Assembly (NCBI GenBank): GCA_947565915.1
Contig: CANOHY010000003.1
Span: forward strand, 1-64,000
Length of the DNA: 64,000 bases
Direction of reading: 5' to 3'
Origin: an uncultured Eggerthellaceae bacterium
GTDB lineage: Bacteria > Actinomycetota > Coriobacteriia > Coriobacteriales > Eggerthellaceae
Each line of letters starts with the position of its first letter. Within the stretch, counting starts at the first letter, position 1. The notes below the pieces were generated by a model that saw only the letters and a program-made list of their open reading frames with translations, had not been told where the DNA came from and did not search any database. Below are positions 25,516-34,042 of the stretch, piece after piece. A program made the translations under genes and the position numbers.

Positions 25516-25667
25516 GGCTCCTCCTAGCCGGTTGATTGAACACCAGCAGTATACGCTAATGCACGAAGGCGTTCTCCTGTTATTATCCTGCGCGACATCG
25601 CATGGAATATCGGTGGCTGGTATCATGTGGTTGCTCAATCTGACGCTTGTGCAAAAGGAGGATAAAC

Positions 25668-26492
25668 GTGCGAGTACGGCGTCTTCTCATCGCGCTGATG
25701 AGCGCGGTTTCGTTGGTGGCATGCGCTGTGGCGCTTGCCGGGTGCGCAGCTCAAGGCACTCAAGGTGGTTCGAATGCGCCAACCGGCGAGTCGAGCGAAG
25801 GGGCGCAGGCATTCGAGGGGCTTTGGGAGCTCGTGCAAACCACAAGCGATGGCACCGTTGTCACGCAAGAGGGCATCGAGCGGTTGAAGGCGTTCGGGCT
25901 GGATGTGCATCTGGAGCTTGCAAGCGATGGCTCGGCTATTCTGAACCTGTTCGATAGTGCCGAGGAAGGCACGTGGAGAGCATCGAGCAGCACCGAGGCG
26001 ACCATCGAATTCCCAGGCGATGAGACCATCGACATACATATCTCCGAGGGAATCTTGTACATGCCGCAAGGCACCGATCAGCTTGAGTTCGAGAAGAGCG
26101 CCGACGGGTCGAGCTCGCCAGCTTCCCAAGCTCAGGTGCGCAACATCGAGCCCATCACGCTTGTCGACGATGCGAACGTGCTCATCCAGATCAATCAGCT
26201 GCGCTCTGACCAAGTGGGGGATGTGGGCTACGTGATGCGCGTTGACAACAAGACCAACCAAGTCATTCGCATAAGCGCTGTTGAGGATACCTTCTCTATC
26301 GACGGGCAGATGGTGAATCTGTTGGGTGGTCAAGCATTGCAGCCAGGCAAGTACGCGAACGTGTTCTTCTGGTTCGACAACGCGGTTTCGGGTCCCCAGA
26401 GCATCGATGAGCTCGGCCAGGTCGAGGGCACCTTGCAAGTGACTAACGCCGATGGCTCGCAAGTGCTTGCCGAGTACCAGGTGCAGTTCTAG
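25668..26492 (+). CDS. lipoprotein of unknown function
   Basis: The GTG at 25668 lies seven bases after AAAAGGAGG, giving 274 residues. A signal sequence ends in a lipobox (VALAGC), followed by a Gly/Ser/Glu-rich linker. The middle part has short beta strands around LWELVQTTSDGTVVTQEGIE, resembling lipocalin-like or DUF4352-like domains; the C-terminal half (GYVMRVDNKTNQVIRI, FSIDGQMVN, PGKYANVFFWFDN) is also beta-rich. It is six bases upstream of the large kinase gene, so the two are likely co-transcribed and may act together at the membrane. Confidence 0.75.
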   Translation: MRVRRLLIALMSAVSLVACAVALAGCAAQGTQGGSNAPTGESSEGAQAFEGLWELVQTTSDGTVVTQEGIERLKAFGLDVHLELASDGSAILNLFDSAEEGTWRASSSTEATIEFPGDETIDIHISEGILYMPQGTDQLEFEKSADGSSSPASQAQVRNIEPITLVDDANVLIQINQLRSDQVGDVGYVMRVDNKTNQVIRISAVEDTFSIDGQMVNLLGGQALQPGKYANVFFWFDNAVSGPQSIDELGQVEGTLQVTNADGSQVLAEYQVQF

Positions 26493-26498
26493 GCAACC

Positions 26499-29270
26499 AT
26501 GGCGCGCAAGCAGCTCATACTCGATCGCTACGAGGTAGTTGGCCTGGCTGGTTCAGGCGGCTTTGGCACCGTGCAGATTGCTTGGGACCGTCGAATCCAG
26601 CGCAAGGTGGCCATCAAGACCATTCAGCTGACCGACCGCGATGCGCGTCGTGCGGCGCTTCCTGGCGCCGATGCCGTTGCGGTGACAGAAGATGCCAACG
26701 AGACGGCGAAGGAGCAGGCTCCTGCCGTAAGCGAGGAATCAGCACCGCGCACACCGCCCAGGGCGCAAACTCCTGCCGAGGCCCGCGCGCGCCGCGAGGC
26801 CGAGACGGCTCAGCGAGCAGCCGAGCAAGAGGCGCTTTCCCAAGCGTGGGAAGAGCCCTGGGTGCAAGTGCCGCAAGACGTGATCAACACGCTCTCGCTT
26901 GATTCCCTGCCTGTGATTGACCTCGAGGCAAACAAGGCGCAAGGTGCCCAGGAGCAGAAATCCCGTGCGAGCAGCTTGGTATTGCCAGAGGTGATGGGTG
27001 AGGAAGCTGTCAAGGCTGACAAGCCCACCGGGGCCGACGATGCTACCGAGGCACTCGATGTCATTGACGAGGGTGCTACGTGCGTCATTCCGTTAGCGGT
27101 GGACGAGGCTGTGCTGGAAGACGACGAAATCGTCCCTGACGAGGCGATTGACATCTTCGAGCAGGAAGACGACGAGTTTTCGGACGAGCCAGACGAAGCG
27201 CTCGACCCAAGCGAGCTTGCTGATGCGGATGCGCCTTGCGAGCCAGATGACGATCTGGTTGCGCCCACCACGATAATCGAAGAGGCGCGCCGCTCGCTCA
27301 AGGACCTCTCGGCGTTCGATGCGCATAGCTCGTGGGATGGCAAGCACCCGTGGGACGATGCCGACGACGCTTCTGACGACGACGCACCCGATCGCCCAGG
27401 TGAAGACGGGCATATCACCGCTTTGGCGCACATTCCCGGTTTGGATGAGGCGCGTACGGCGGCAAAGCTCTCCGACCCGCGCATCGTGGCCGTCTACGAC
27501 TTCGAGGTGCGCGGCCAAGTGGCCTATCTCATCATGGAGTACATCGAGGGCATCACCCTCACCGAGCTTTTGGCCAACTACGCGGATTACCTCACCATCG
27601 ACATGGTGACGGGCGTCTTCGATGCCGTGGCAGGCGCATTGGAAATCGCACATGATGCAGGCGTGCTGCATCTGGACATAAAGCCCGACAACATCATCAT
27701 CAACAAGGACGGCCAGGCAAAGGTGACTGATTTCGGCCTGGCCACCTTGGCAGATGCCTCTGGCGGAGGCTTTGCGGGCGGTGGCACCATCGGCTACATG
27801 CCGCTTGAGCAGATGCGTCGCGAGAGCCTGGATGCGCGCACCGACGAGTGGTCTCTTGCAGCTGTTGCCTACGAGATGCTCACGGGCTCCAATCCCTTCC
27901 GCGCGCGAACGCTGGCCGAAGCCGAGAGCGCCATTATGGAGGCAGAGCTGCTGCTTCCCTCGCTTTGCTGGCCATCGCTCGACTCTCAGCTGGATGACGT
28001 GATCTTCTATGCGCTCGACCCCAACCGGGAAGAACGCTATGCGAGCATCGAGGATTTCGCCGATGAGGTCGACAAGTTCTTGGGCGATGCAGCAGCAGGC
28101 GAAGAGCAGCTTGCGCTGGTGGTGGAAGACGCGCTCATGGGCCAGCCCGAAGATGCGCAGGCAGATGCCACGGCTCTAGTGCAAGAAGATGGGGGACGTC
28201 GGGGACCGTTCGGGTTGTTCGGTCGTCGCGACAAAAACGCCGAGGCTGGTGACACGCGCCTCATGCCCGGGCAAGAGCGAGATGCGCGCTTGCGCGAGGA
28301 CGGGGGAGTGCTGCAAGGCGGCAGTCGTGGGAACAAGCGCGGTCGCCGGGGCGGCTTGTTCGCGCCGCGCGAAGATGAGCATGTCGTGCGCGATGCGCTT
28401 GCCGAGAAGCTCGACCGCTTCGACCCGCGCGAGAGCTTCGATGACCTGGCTGACGAGATGGGCGATGTGGTGGAGCGCATCCCGCGCGCGCCTTTGTTCC
28501 AGCGCGTTCCCGAGAAGCTCGTGGAGGCTGGTGCGCGCGTGTTCAGCGCAGGCGGCTCGGCCTTAGTGGGTGCATATGCGCTTTCGAATATCGAGTTTCT
28601 CTCGGTGATACCCGGGGGCGGTTCGGTCCTGGCCACTCTGATCGCAGCAGCCGTCTTTGCCGCTTTAGGGGCAATCCTGCCGCTTTATGGCGCGCTTGTT
28701 GCCTTCTGCGTTCTGGGTATCAGCATCTGCTTGGCAGGGCACCCCATCGTAGGTGCGGTTCTCATCGTGGCAAGCGCTTTGTGGTGGTACGTAGTAGGGC
28801 GCGAAGGGCCGGCTGAAAGCAATGTGGCGCTGCTGGGCCCGCTGGCAGGAAGCATTGGTGGAGCTGCGGTTACGCCTCTTTTCGCAGGTGCGGCGCTCAA
28901 GCCTCTGCAGGCGGCTATCACCATGGTGTATTGCGTGTTGGTGGCATGCGTGTTCGCCTCGCTTGGCTCTGAATCGCTTTTGGGATGGGACATCTTCGCG
29001 CATCCCTCGTTTCTAGATACGAACATCACCTTGGCGTTCGGCCGCATGTTCACTCGTCCGCTCACTTGGACGATGGCGGCGGGATGGATTGGGGGAGCGG
29101 TGCTGTTCTCGCTGCTGAACTTGGGCGGGCGTCGCTGGACGTTCGTGGCGGGACTCATCGTGTGCGTGGCATGCGTGCTGGCTGGCACGCTGGTGTTCAC
29201 GGCTCCCACGCCACAGCTCTTCATCTCGCTCATCGTGGGCGCAGCCATTCTGCTCGTCGTATTCGTGTAG
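26499..29270 (+). CDS. Ser/Thr protein kinase with interrupted catalytic domain and C-terminal membrane helices
   Basis: A 923-residue protein. The glycine loop (GLAGSGGFGTV, residues 15-25) and ATP lysine (VAIK, Lys40) are at the N-terminus. About 265 residues of acidic, low-complexity sequence (about 45-310) follow before the kinase resumes with the helix C region (GLDEARTAAKLSDPRIVAVYD), catalytic loop HLDIKPDN (Leu replaces the Arg of HRD), DFG at about 411 and GYMPLEQ. A linker with Arg/Gly-rich parts leads to several membrane helices from about residue 687 to the end. The kinase is probably functional given intact Lys, Asp and DFG. It is paired with the upstream lipoprotein. Confidence 0.85.
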   Translation: MARKQLILDRYEVVGLAGSGGFGTVQIAWDRRIQRKVAIKTIQLTDRDARRAALPGADAVAVTEDANETAKEQAPAVSEESAPRTPPRAQTPAEARARREAETAQRAAEQEALSQAWEEPWVQVPQDVINTLSLDSLPVIDLEANKAQGAQEQKSRASSLVLPEVMGEEAVKADKPTGADDATEALDVIDEGATCVIPLAVDEAVLEDDEIVPDEAIDIFEQEDDEFSDEPDEALDPSELADADAPCEPDDDLVAPTTIIEEARRSLKDLSAFDAHSSWDGKHPWDDADDASDDDAPDRPGEDGHITALAHIPGLDEARTAAKLSDPRIVAVYDFEVRGQVAYLIMEYIEGITLTELLANYADYLTIDMVTGVFDAVAGALEIAHDAGVLHLDIKPDNIIINKDGQAKVTDFGLATLADASGGGFAGGGTIGYMPLEQMRRESLDARTDEWSLAAVAYEMLTGSNPFRARTLAEAESAIMEAELLLPSLCWPSLDSQLDDVIFYALDPNREERYASIEDFADEVDKFLGDAAAGEEQLALVVEDALMGQPEDAQADATALVQEDGGRRGPFGLFGRRDKNAEAGDTRLMPGQERDARLREDGGVLQGGSRGNKRGRRGGLFAPREDEHVVRDALAEKLDRFDPRESFDDLADEMGDVVERIPRAPLFQRVPEKLVEAGARVFSAGGSALVGAYALSNIEFLSVIPGGGSVLATLIAAAVFAALGAILPLYGALVAFCVLGISICLAGHPIVGAVLIVASALWWYVVGREGPAESNVALLGPLAGSIGGAAVTPLFAGAALKPLQAAITMVYCVLVACVFASLGSESLLGWDIFAHPSFLDTNITLAFGRMFTRPLTWTMAAGWIGGAVLFSLLNLGGRRWTFVAGLIVCVACVLAGTLVFTAPTPQLFISLIVGAAILLVVFV

Positions 29271-29295
29271 AGCATTGCTGGCGTCTTAGCGCTTT

Positions 29296-29332
29296 GGGCT
29301 CAACGCGCACGGCAAATCCTCAAGCCAAAACG
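29296..29332. repeat. repeat family R2, half copy B
   Basis: One arm of the R2 palindrome (GGGCTCAACGCGCACGG, then CAAATCCTCAAGCC). It matches the reverse complement of 36875-36917 and the plus strand of 60141-60165. A small separate stem, CGCGCATC/GATGCGCG at 29331-29353, follows and then R1 copy 2 begins, so the opposite R2 arm appears lost or replaced. Confidence 0.7.
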
Positions 29333-29355
29333 CGCATCTGGCCTTGATGCGCGCT

Positions 29356-29468
29356 GCCTTGGCTTCGCACCCATGCGCTACGGCGAAATCTTTCACGAAC
29401 CTGCAGGGTATTCGCACCTGAATCAGATTTCACCTGCGCATGTGGGCTGCAGAATCGGCAGCGTCACA
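29356..29468. repeat. intergenic hairpin repeat family R1, copy 2
   Basis: A 113-bp element matching 8852-8964 at about 85% by hand alignment and of identical length. The stem arms (about 29366-29390 and 29425-29449) keep pairing through two compensated base changes relative to copy 1. It lies between the kinase gene (plus) and degV (minus), again between convergent genes. Confidence 0.75.
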
Positions 29469-29498
29469 TCAAAGCCAGATGCGCTAGTTCAATCGATG

Positions 29499-30362
29499 CT
29501 ACTTGCAGGCAGATTCGGTGAGGAATAGCACGCCCAAGGTGCCCGGTCCGCAGTGACAGCTGATGGTGCAGCTAGCCAGCGTGTCATGGATGTGCTTGGG
29601 ATGGATGCGCTCCTCTAGCACTTCGCGCGCCACATCCACGCATTCCTGCGGGATATCGGTATGCGTGATGAACACGTGGTCGTTGATGATGTCGGGGTAT
29701 TTGTCCATCTGGTCGGTTACGTAGCGGCGCACGACCGACTTCAGCTTCCCATGGTATTTCTTGTCCACCGTCATCGCGCCGCTTTGATTGTCGACGATGA
29801 TGGATGGCTTGATCTTCAGCATGCTGGCGAAGATGGCTTCGAATGCGCTGCAGCGACCGCCTGCGTGCATGAATTCTAGCGTGTCCAAAATGAAGCTCGC
29901 GTGCGTGTGGCTGCGAAGCTCGGCGAGCTCGGCCATGATGTTGCCAGCCTCCCTGCCAGCTTCGATGAGCTCGCCTGCGCGAATGAGCAGAAGCGACGTG
30001 CCCGTGGAAAGCGTCTGCGAATCCAGCACATGCACGCGGGGGTCGTCCTTGGCGGCGCTTGCGGCATGCTCAGCCGAGCTGGTGATGGCGCCCCCTAAGG
30101 TGATGTGGATGAGCTCGTCGTATTCCTGCAGAAGCCGATCCCATACCACGCGGTATTCCTCTTCGTTCACTGCGCCGGTTTGCGGCAAGCTGCCGTCTTC
30201 CCAGAATGCCTCGAACAGGTCACCCGGGTGAATGTCGATGTTGTCGTGGTAGGCTTTGCCTCGCGAGATGATGGTGTAGGGCACGAACGTGATGTTGTAG
30301 CGCTGCTGGAGCTCGTCACCGATATCGCAGGTGCTGTCTGCGCAAAGAGCGATCTTCTTCAT
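29499..30362 (-). CDS. DegV family fatty-acid-binding protein
   Basis: From ATG 30360-30362, with GAAGGAGAGCC upstream, the protein is 287 residues, normal for DegV. It opens with KKIALCADSTCDIGDEL, the family signature, and has the ligand-binding segments SQTLSTGTSLLLI and LEFMHAGGRCSAFEA. DegV/FakB proteins bind a fatty acid and present it to a kinase for phosphorylation. No FakA kinase is in the window. It is the last gene of a three-gene minus-strand unit with the pyridoxamine kinase and a small membrane protein. Confidence 0.88.
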   Translation of the reverse strand: MKKIALCADSTCDIGDELQQRYNITFVPYTIISRGKAYHDNIDIHPGDLFEAFWEDGSLPQTGAVNEEEYRVVWDRLLQEYDELIHITLGGAITSSAEHAASAAKDDPRVHVLDSQTLSTGTSLLLIRAGELIEAGREAGNIMAELAELRSHTHASFILDTLEFMHAGGRCSAFEAIFASMLKIKPSIIVDNQSGAMTVDKKYHGKLKSVVRRYVTDQMDKYPDIINDHVFITHTDIPQECVDVAREVLEERIHPKHIHDTLASCTISCHCGPGTLGVLFLTESACK

Positions 30363-30393
30363 GGCTCTCCTTCGCTGGCTCTCGGGCTCTTCT

Positions 30394-31278
30394 CTATTGC
30401 AGCAGGGCGGCAACGCGGCCAATGAGCGGTTCGAAGCTCACACCGCGGTCTTGGAAGCTTGGCTGCTTGGTGGACACCACGATGGCATCGGCCGTAAGGC
30501 CGCCTGCGAACCATGCCGCTTCGTAGAGGTCCTTGCCTGCAAGAAGCGCGGCAAGCAGGCACGAGCAATACAAATCGCCGGTGCCATGCAGCATGTAGGG
30601 CACGAACGTGTTGTGCACTTCGAACAGGTCGCAATCCACGCCGCCAACGAAGTTGCGTATCTGATCCTCGCCATCGCGTTGGATGCCCTTCAGCACCACG
30701 TTCTTGGCGCCCTTGCCGATGAGGGCATCGATTATGCGCCTGGCTTCGTCATCGGAGATGTTCGTGCCATGCCACTGCTCGCCTAGGATGATGGCGGCTT
30801 CGGTCAGGTTGGGGGTCAGAACATCGGCATCGCTCGCAAGCGCGGCCATGGCATCGCACAGCTCGGGCGTGTAGGTGGGATACACCTTGCCATGGTCGGC
30901 CATGACGGGATCCACAACGCGCAGCGCTTGGGGGAACATGTCGTAGATCTCGCGGATGATGTCCACCTGCTCCGGCGCGCCCAGAAAGCCCGAGTAGACG
31001 GCATCGATCTGCACATCGATCTTCCTCCAGGCATCCAGGTAGTCTTGCAAGATGCTCGTGGTGTCGTGCATGTACCAACCTGGGAATGCGGTATGCGACG
31101 AGAAGATGCCCGTGGGCACGGGGCACACGTCGGCGCCGGCAGCAGAGAGCACGGGAATGGCGACGCCCAGCGAGCATTTCCCATAGCCGCAGAGGTCATG
31201 AACGGCGGCAACGCGGGGAATGTAGTCTCCCTCGCGTTGGAACAGCACAGGTGCATTCGGTGATTGCGCGATGCTCAT
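30394..31278 (-). CDS. pyridoxamine/pyridoxal kinase
   Basis: A 294-residue ribokinase-fold enzyme of the PdxY/ThiD type. Motifs are VHDLCGYGKCSLGVAIPVL near the N-terminus, VVDPVMADHGKVYPTY in the middle and GTGDLYCSCLLAALLAG at the anion hole. The last has GTGD with the catalytic Asp. It phosphorylates pyridoxal, pyridoxamine or a related alcohol with ATP to feed PLP salvage. GGGAGGATTCGCA precedes the ATG. It lies between degV and a small acidic membrane protein gene, 12 bp from the latter. Confidence 0.88.
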   Translation of the reverse strand: MSIAQSPNAPVLFQREGDYIPRVAAVHDLCGYGKCSLGVAIPVLSAAGADVCPVPTGIFSSHTAFPGWYMHDTTSILQDYLDAWRKIDVQIDAVYSGFLGAPEQVDIIREIYDMFPQALRVVDPVMADHGKVYPTYTPELCDAMAALASDADVLTPNLTEAAIILGEQWHGTNISDDEARRIIDALIGKGAKNVVLKGIQRDGEDQIRNFVGGVDCDLFEVHNTFVPYMLHGTGDLYCSCLLAALLAGKDLYEAAWFAGGLTADAIVVSTKQPSFQDRGVSFEPLIGRVAALLQ

Positions 31279-31290
31279 TGCGAATCCTCC

Positions 31291-31545
31291 CTAGTCCTTC
31301 TTCGCTTCTGCCTCGTCGTCTTGGTCGTCTTCATCGTCATCGTCATCGTCTTCGTCGTCATCATCGTCGTCGAAGAGCGACCATTCATCCGATTCCTTCT
31401 TCTCTCCGCGATCTTTGTAGAGCTTGCGCGTGCGTATCTCCAGAATGGCGGCAATGATGATGCAGATTATCAGCGATGCGCCAATCAAGATGCCCATCCC
31501 GGCATACGTCTCGAAGATGAAATGGTAAATCTGTTCGAAATCCAT
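31291..31545 (-). CDS. small membrane protein with a poly-Asp/Glu tail
   Basis: The ATG at 31543-31545 follows GCGAGGTGCAC, giving 84 residues. One hydrophobic helix (about residues 15-37, GMGILIGASLIICIIIAAIL) is followed by a basic stretch (RTRKLYKDRGEKK). The C-terminus is an almost unbroken run of Asp and Glu of about 25 residues. The acidic tail would lie in the cytoplasm and could bind cations or basic proteins. It is first in the unit with pyridoxamine kinase and degV. Function unknown. Confidence 0.7.
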   Translation of the reverse strand: MDFEQIYHFIFETYAGMGILIGASLIICIIIAAILEIRTRKLYKDRGEKKESDEWSLFDDDDDDEDDDDDDEDDQDDEAEAKKD

Positions 31546-31662
31546 GTGCACCTCGCGAATGACTTGAGATTCGTTCGTTTTGATGGCGACAATACTAGCA
31601 CTGGTTTTGACCTATACTAAAGAACGCTAATCATTCGATTGGGGCCAAAAGGGGAATCGCCC

Positions 31663-32949
31663 ATGCTAGATTTGAAATTCGTTCGCGAGAACCAAGAAGC
31701 TGTCGCCGAGGCCATGCGAAACCGCAACGCTGCATGGGATGCAGCGCTTTTTGCCAAGCTCGACGAGCAACGGCGCGATGCCATTCAGCGCGAAGAGTCG
31801 CTGCAAGCTGAGCGCAATGCGCTTTCCAAGCAGATCGGCGAGTTAATGAAGGCAGGCGATGCTGCCCAAGCTGACGCGTCCAAAGCGCGCGTGGCCGAGA
31901 TCAAAGACGAGCTGGTTGCCATCAGCGATACGCGCGACAAGGTTGACGAGCAGATGCGCGATCTGCTGCTGGGTACGCCGAACATGCCCTCCGACGCCAC
32001 GCCTGTAGGCAAGGACGAGAACGACAACCCCGAGGTGCGCCGGTGGGGCACGCCCACCCAGTTCGACTTCGAGCCCAAAGCGCATTGGGATCTTGGGCCC
32101 GAGCTTGGCATCATCGATTTCGATCGCGGCGTGAAGCTGGCAGGGAGCCGCTTCGTGGTGCTTGGCGGCATGGGGTCGCGCCTCGAGCGCGCGCTCATCA
32201 GCTTCATGTTGGACACGCACACCAGCCGCGGCTATAAGGAATGGTGGCTGCCCGCCATGGCCAACACCGAAACCATGACTGGCACCGGACAGCTGCCCAA
32301 GTTCGAAGACGATATGTTCAAAACCCGCGAGAACCTCTATCTCATTCCCACGGCCGAGGTGCAGCTCACCAACTTGCATGCTGGCGAGACGCTTGACGTT
32401 GCCGACTTGCCTAAGCATTACACGGCCTACACGCCCTGCTTCCGCGAGGAAGCGGGAAGCGCCGGGCGCGATACGCGCGGGCTCATTCGCGTGCACCAGT
32501 TCGACAAGGTGGAGATGGTGAAGGTGGTCGAGCCCGAAACGAGCTACGACGAGCTGGAGTCCATGACCGCCGATGCCGAGAACATCCTGCAGCTTCTCGG
32601 CTTGCCTTATCGCGTGATCTCGCTTTGCACAGGCGATATCGGTTTCTCATCCGCCAAGACCTACGACGTGGAGGTTTGGTTGCCCTCTTATGACGCCTAC
32701 AAGGAGATCTCGAGTTGCTCGAACTGCACCGACTTCCAGGCGCGTCGCATGGGCATGCGCTACAAGGATCCCGAGCATTTCAAGGGCACGCGCTACGTGC
32801 ACACGTTGAACGGCTCGGGGTTGGCGGTTGGCCGTACCATGGCTGCGATCATCGAGAACTACCAGCAGATCGATGGCTCCATCAAAGTGCCCGATGTGCT
32901 GGTGCCCTACATGGGCGGTGTTGAGTACATCCGCCCCGAGTCGCAGTAG
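31663..32949 (+). CDS. serS: seryl-tRNA synthetase
   Basis: From ATG 31663, after AAAAGGGGAATCG, the protein is 428 residues, the expected length. An N-terminal coiled-coil tRNA-binding arm (residues about 1-105) precedes the class II catalytic core. Motif 2 (PCFREEAGSAGRDTRGLIR) and motif 3 (GSGLAVGRTMAAIIENYQ) are present. It charges tRNA-Ser with serine. The gene is followed four bases later by an unrelated acidic membrane protein gene. The 110-bp leader shows no convincing T-box. Confidence 0.96.
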   Translation: MLDLKFVRENQEAVAEAMRNRNAAWDAALFAKLDEQRRDAIQREESLQAERNALSKQIGELMKAGDAAQADASKARVAEIKDELVAISDTRDKVDEQMRDLLLGTPNMPSDATPVGKDENDNPEVRRWGTPTQFDFEPKAHWDLGPELGIIDFDRGVKLAGSRFVVLGGMGSRLERALISFMLDTHTSRGYKEWWLPAMANTETMTGTGQLPKFEDDMFKTRENLYLIPTAEVQLTNLHAGETLDVADLPKHYTAYTPCFREEAGSAGRDTRGLIRVHQFDKVEMVKVVEPETSYDELESMTADAENILQLLGLPYRVISLCTGDIGFSSAKTYDVEVWLPSYDAYKEISSCSNCTDFQARRMGMRYKDPEHFKGTRYVHTLNGSGLAVGRTMAAIIENYQQIDGSIKVPDVLVPYMGGVEYIRPESQ

Positions 32950-32953
32950 GTGC

Positions 32954-34042
32954 ATGAACGAAGACGACCTCACAGAGCTCCTTCCTCCGCTGCGCGACGA
33001 TTCCTCGCAACCATCGGGACAGCTTGTCGGCGACGATGGCCATGACCTTCTTGATGGGGACGCGACTGCGCCAGTGGCGGATGACGCGTATTTCCTGAAT
33101 GCGGATTTCGACGACGCGGAAGGCGCGTTTCTTCGAGCCGATTATGAATCGAGTGCAGAAGCGGGCTACGAAGAGGGGTTCGTTGGCATGCCCGACCAGG
33201 ATGCCGCATTGGCAGCAGCCTTGGGCGAAGCGGCAATTGCGCAAGGTGCTCAGCGCAAGCATCGCTTTCGCTTGCGCAGATGGCATGTGATCGTTTCTGT
33301 CGTGCTGGTGGTGATGATAGCAATCGTCACCATTACGGGCTCGTTCTTCTGGAATCGGTGGTACCGTTTCGATGATGCGCAGGACATCCAAGGCCAGTGG
33401 TATGTGGCGGGTACAGATGCTGCGATCGACATCACGCAGGACCAGTTGGTGTTCAACGAGGATACCGCGTATCGGTATTCGTTGAACGCCGAGGACAAGA
33501 CCATCTCCTTCAAGCTGGGCAACTTGGATGGGTTGGCGCATTATTGCTTTTTCGAAGATCGAAAAGTGCTCATCATCATGGATGGCGAGAACTATACGCG
33601 CTGGGGCACTGCGGGCGACGATTTCCTCATCTCGCTCGATAACCTTGCATCGCTGAGCGAGGGATGGGTTCCCCATTATCCCGAGGGCGAGGGCATCATC
33701 GTGCTCACGCGCTCTCCCAACAAATACGGCTGGGGCGATTACTCGTACAAGATCGTAGCTGATGGAGAAGAGGCGAACGGCTCGAGCAAGGCAGCTGCAA
33801 ACGACCAGCAGTCCAAGCCACCAGACCAAGGCAGCGAGGGACAAACCGACCAGGGCGGCTCGACGGATGGCAATGCCTCCGGTGGCAAGCAGGGTTCAGG
33901 CGAAGGCGCGGGAGCGGACGAGAAGCCGAGTGCTGGCGATCTGTTCGCCTCGGTTTCCGACATCGCGCAGGATCCGGGCTCCTCTGCAGAAGGCAACGCT
34001 CAAGATGGCACTGCAGCGCAAGGCCCTGAAGATGCGAGCTAG
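32954..34042 (+). CDS. single-pass membrane protein with acidic N-terminus
   Basis: The ATG at 32954 lies four bases after the serS stop, giving 362 residues. The first about 95 residues are acidic and likely cytoplasmic. A basic stretch (RKHRFRLRRWH) and one helix (about 110-132, VIVSVVLVVMIAIVTITGSFF) follow. The outer domain (about 135-265) has beta-rich segments such as DIQGQWYVAGTDAAIDIT and YCFFEDRKVLIIMDGENY, of a lipocalin-like or DUF-type fold. The C-terminal 90 residues are Gly/Ser/Gln/Asp-rich and probably disordered. No catalytic motif is seen. It overlaps the next gene by 11 bp. Confidence 0.7.
   Translation: MNEDDLTELLPPLRDDSSQPSGQLVGDDGHDLLDGDATAPVADDAYFLNADFDDAEGAFLRADYESSAEAGYEEGFVGMPDQDAALAAALGEAAIAQGAQRKHRFRLRRWHVIVSVVLVVMIAIVTITGSFFWNRWYRFDDAQDIQGQWYVAGTDAAIDITQDQLVFNEDTAYRYSLNAEDKTISFKLGNLDGLAHYCFFEDRKVLIIMDGENYTRWGTAGDDFLISLDNLASLSEGWVPHYPEGEGIIVLTRSPNKYGWGDYSYKIVADGEEANGSSKAAANDQQSKPPDQGSEGQTDQGGSTDGNASGGKQGSGEGAGADEKPSAGDLFASVSDIAQDPGSSAEGNAQDGTAAQGPEDAS

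Noticed and set aside
31552..31662. Possible T-box leader before serS
   Set aside because: The 110-bp leader has no specifier-stem or T-box consensus and no terminator hairpin.
33762..34031. N-terminal extension of the small gene at 34032
   Set aside because: The upstream frame is Arg/Thr-rich and antiphase to the well-supported membrane protein gene; only the part from 34032 has coding bias.
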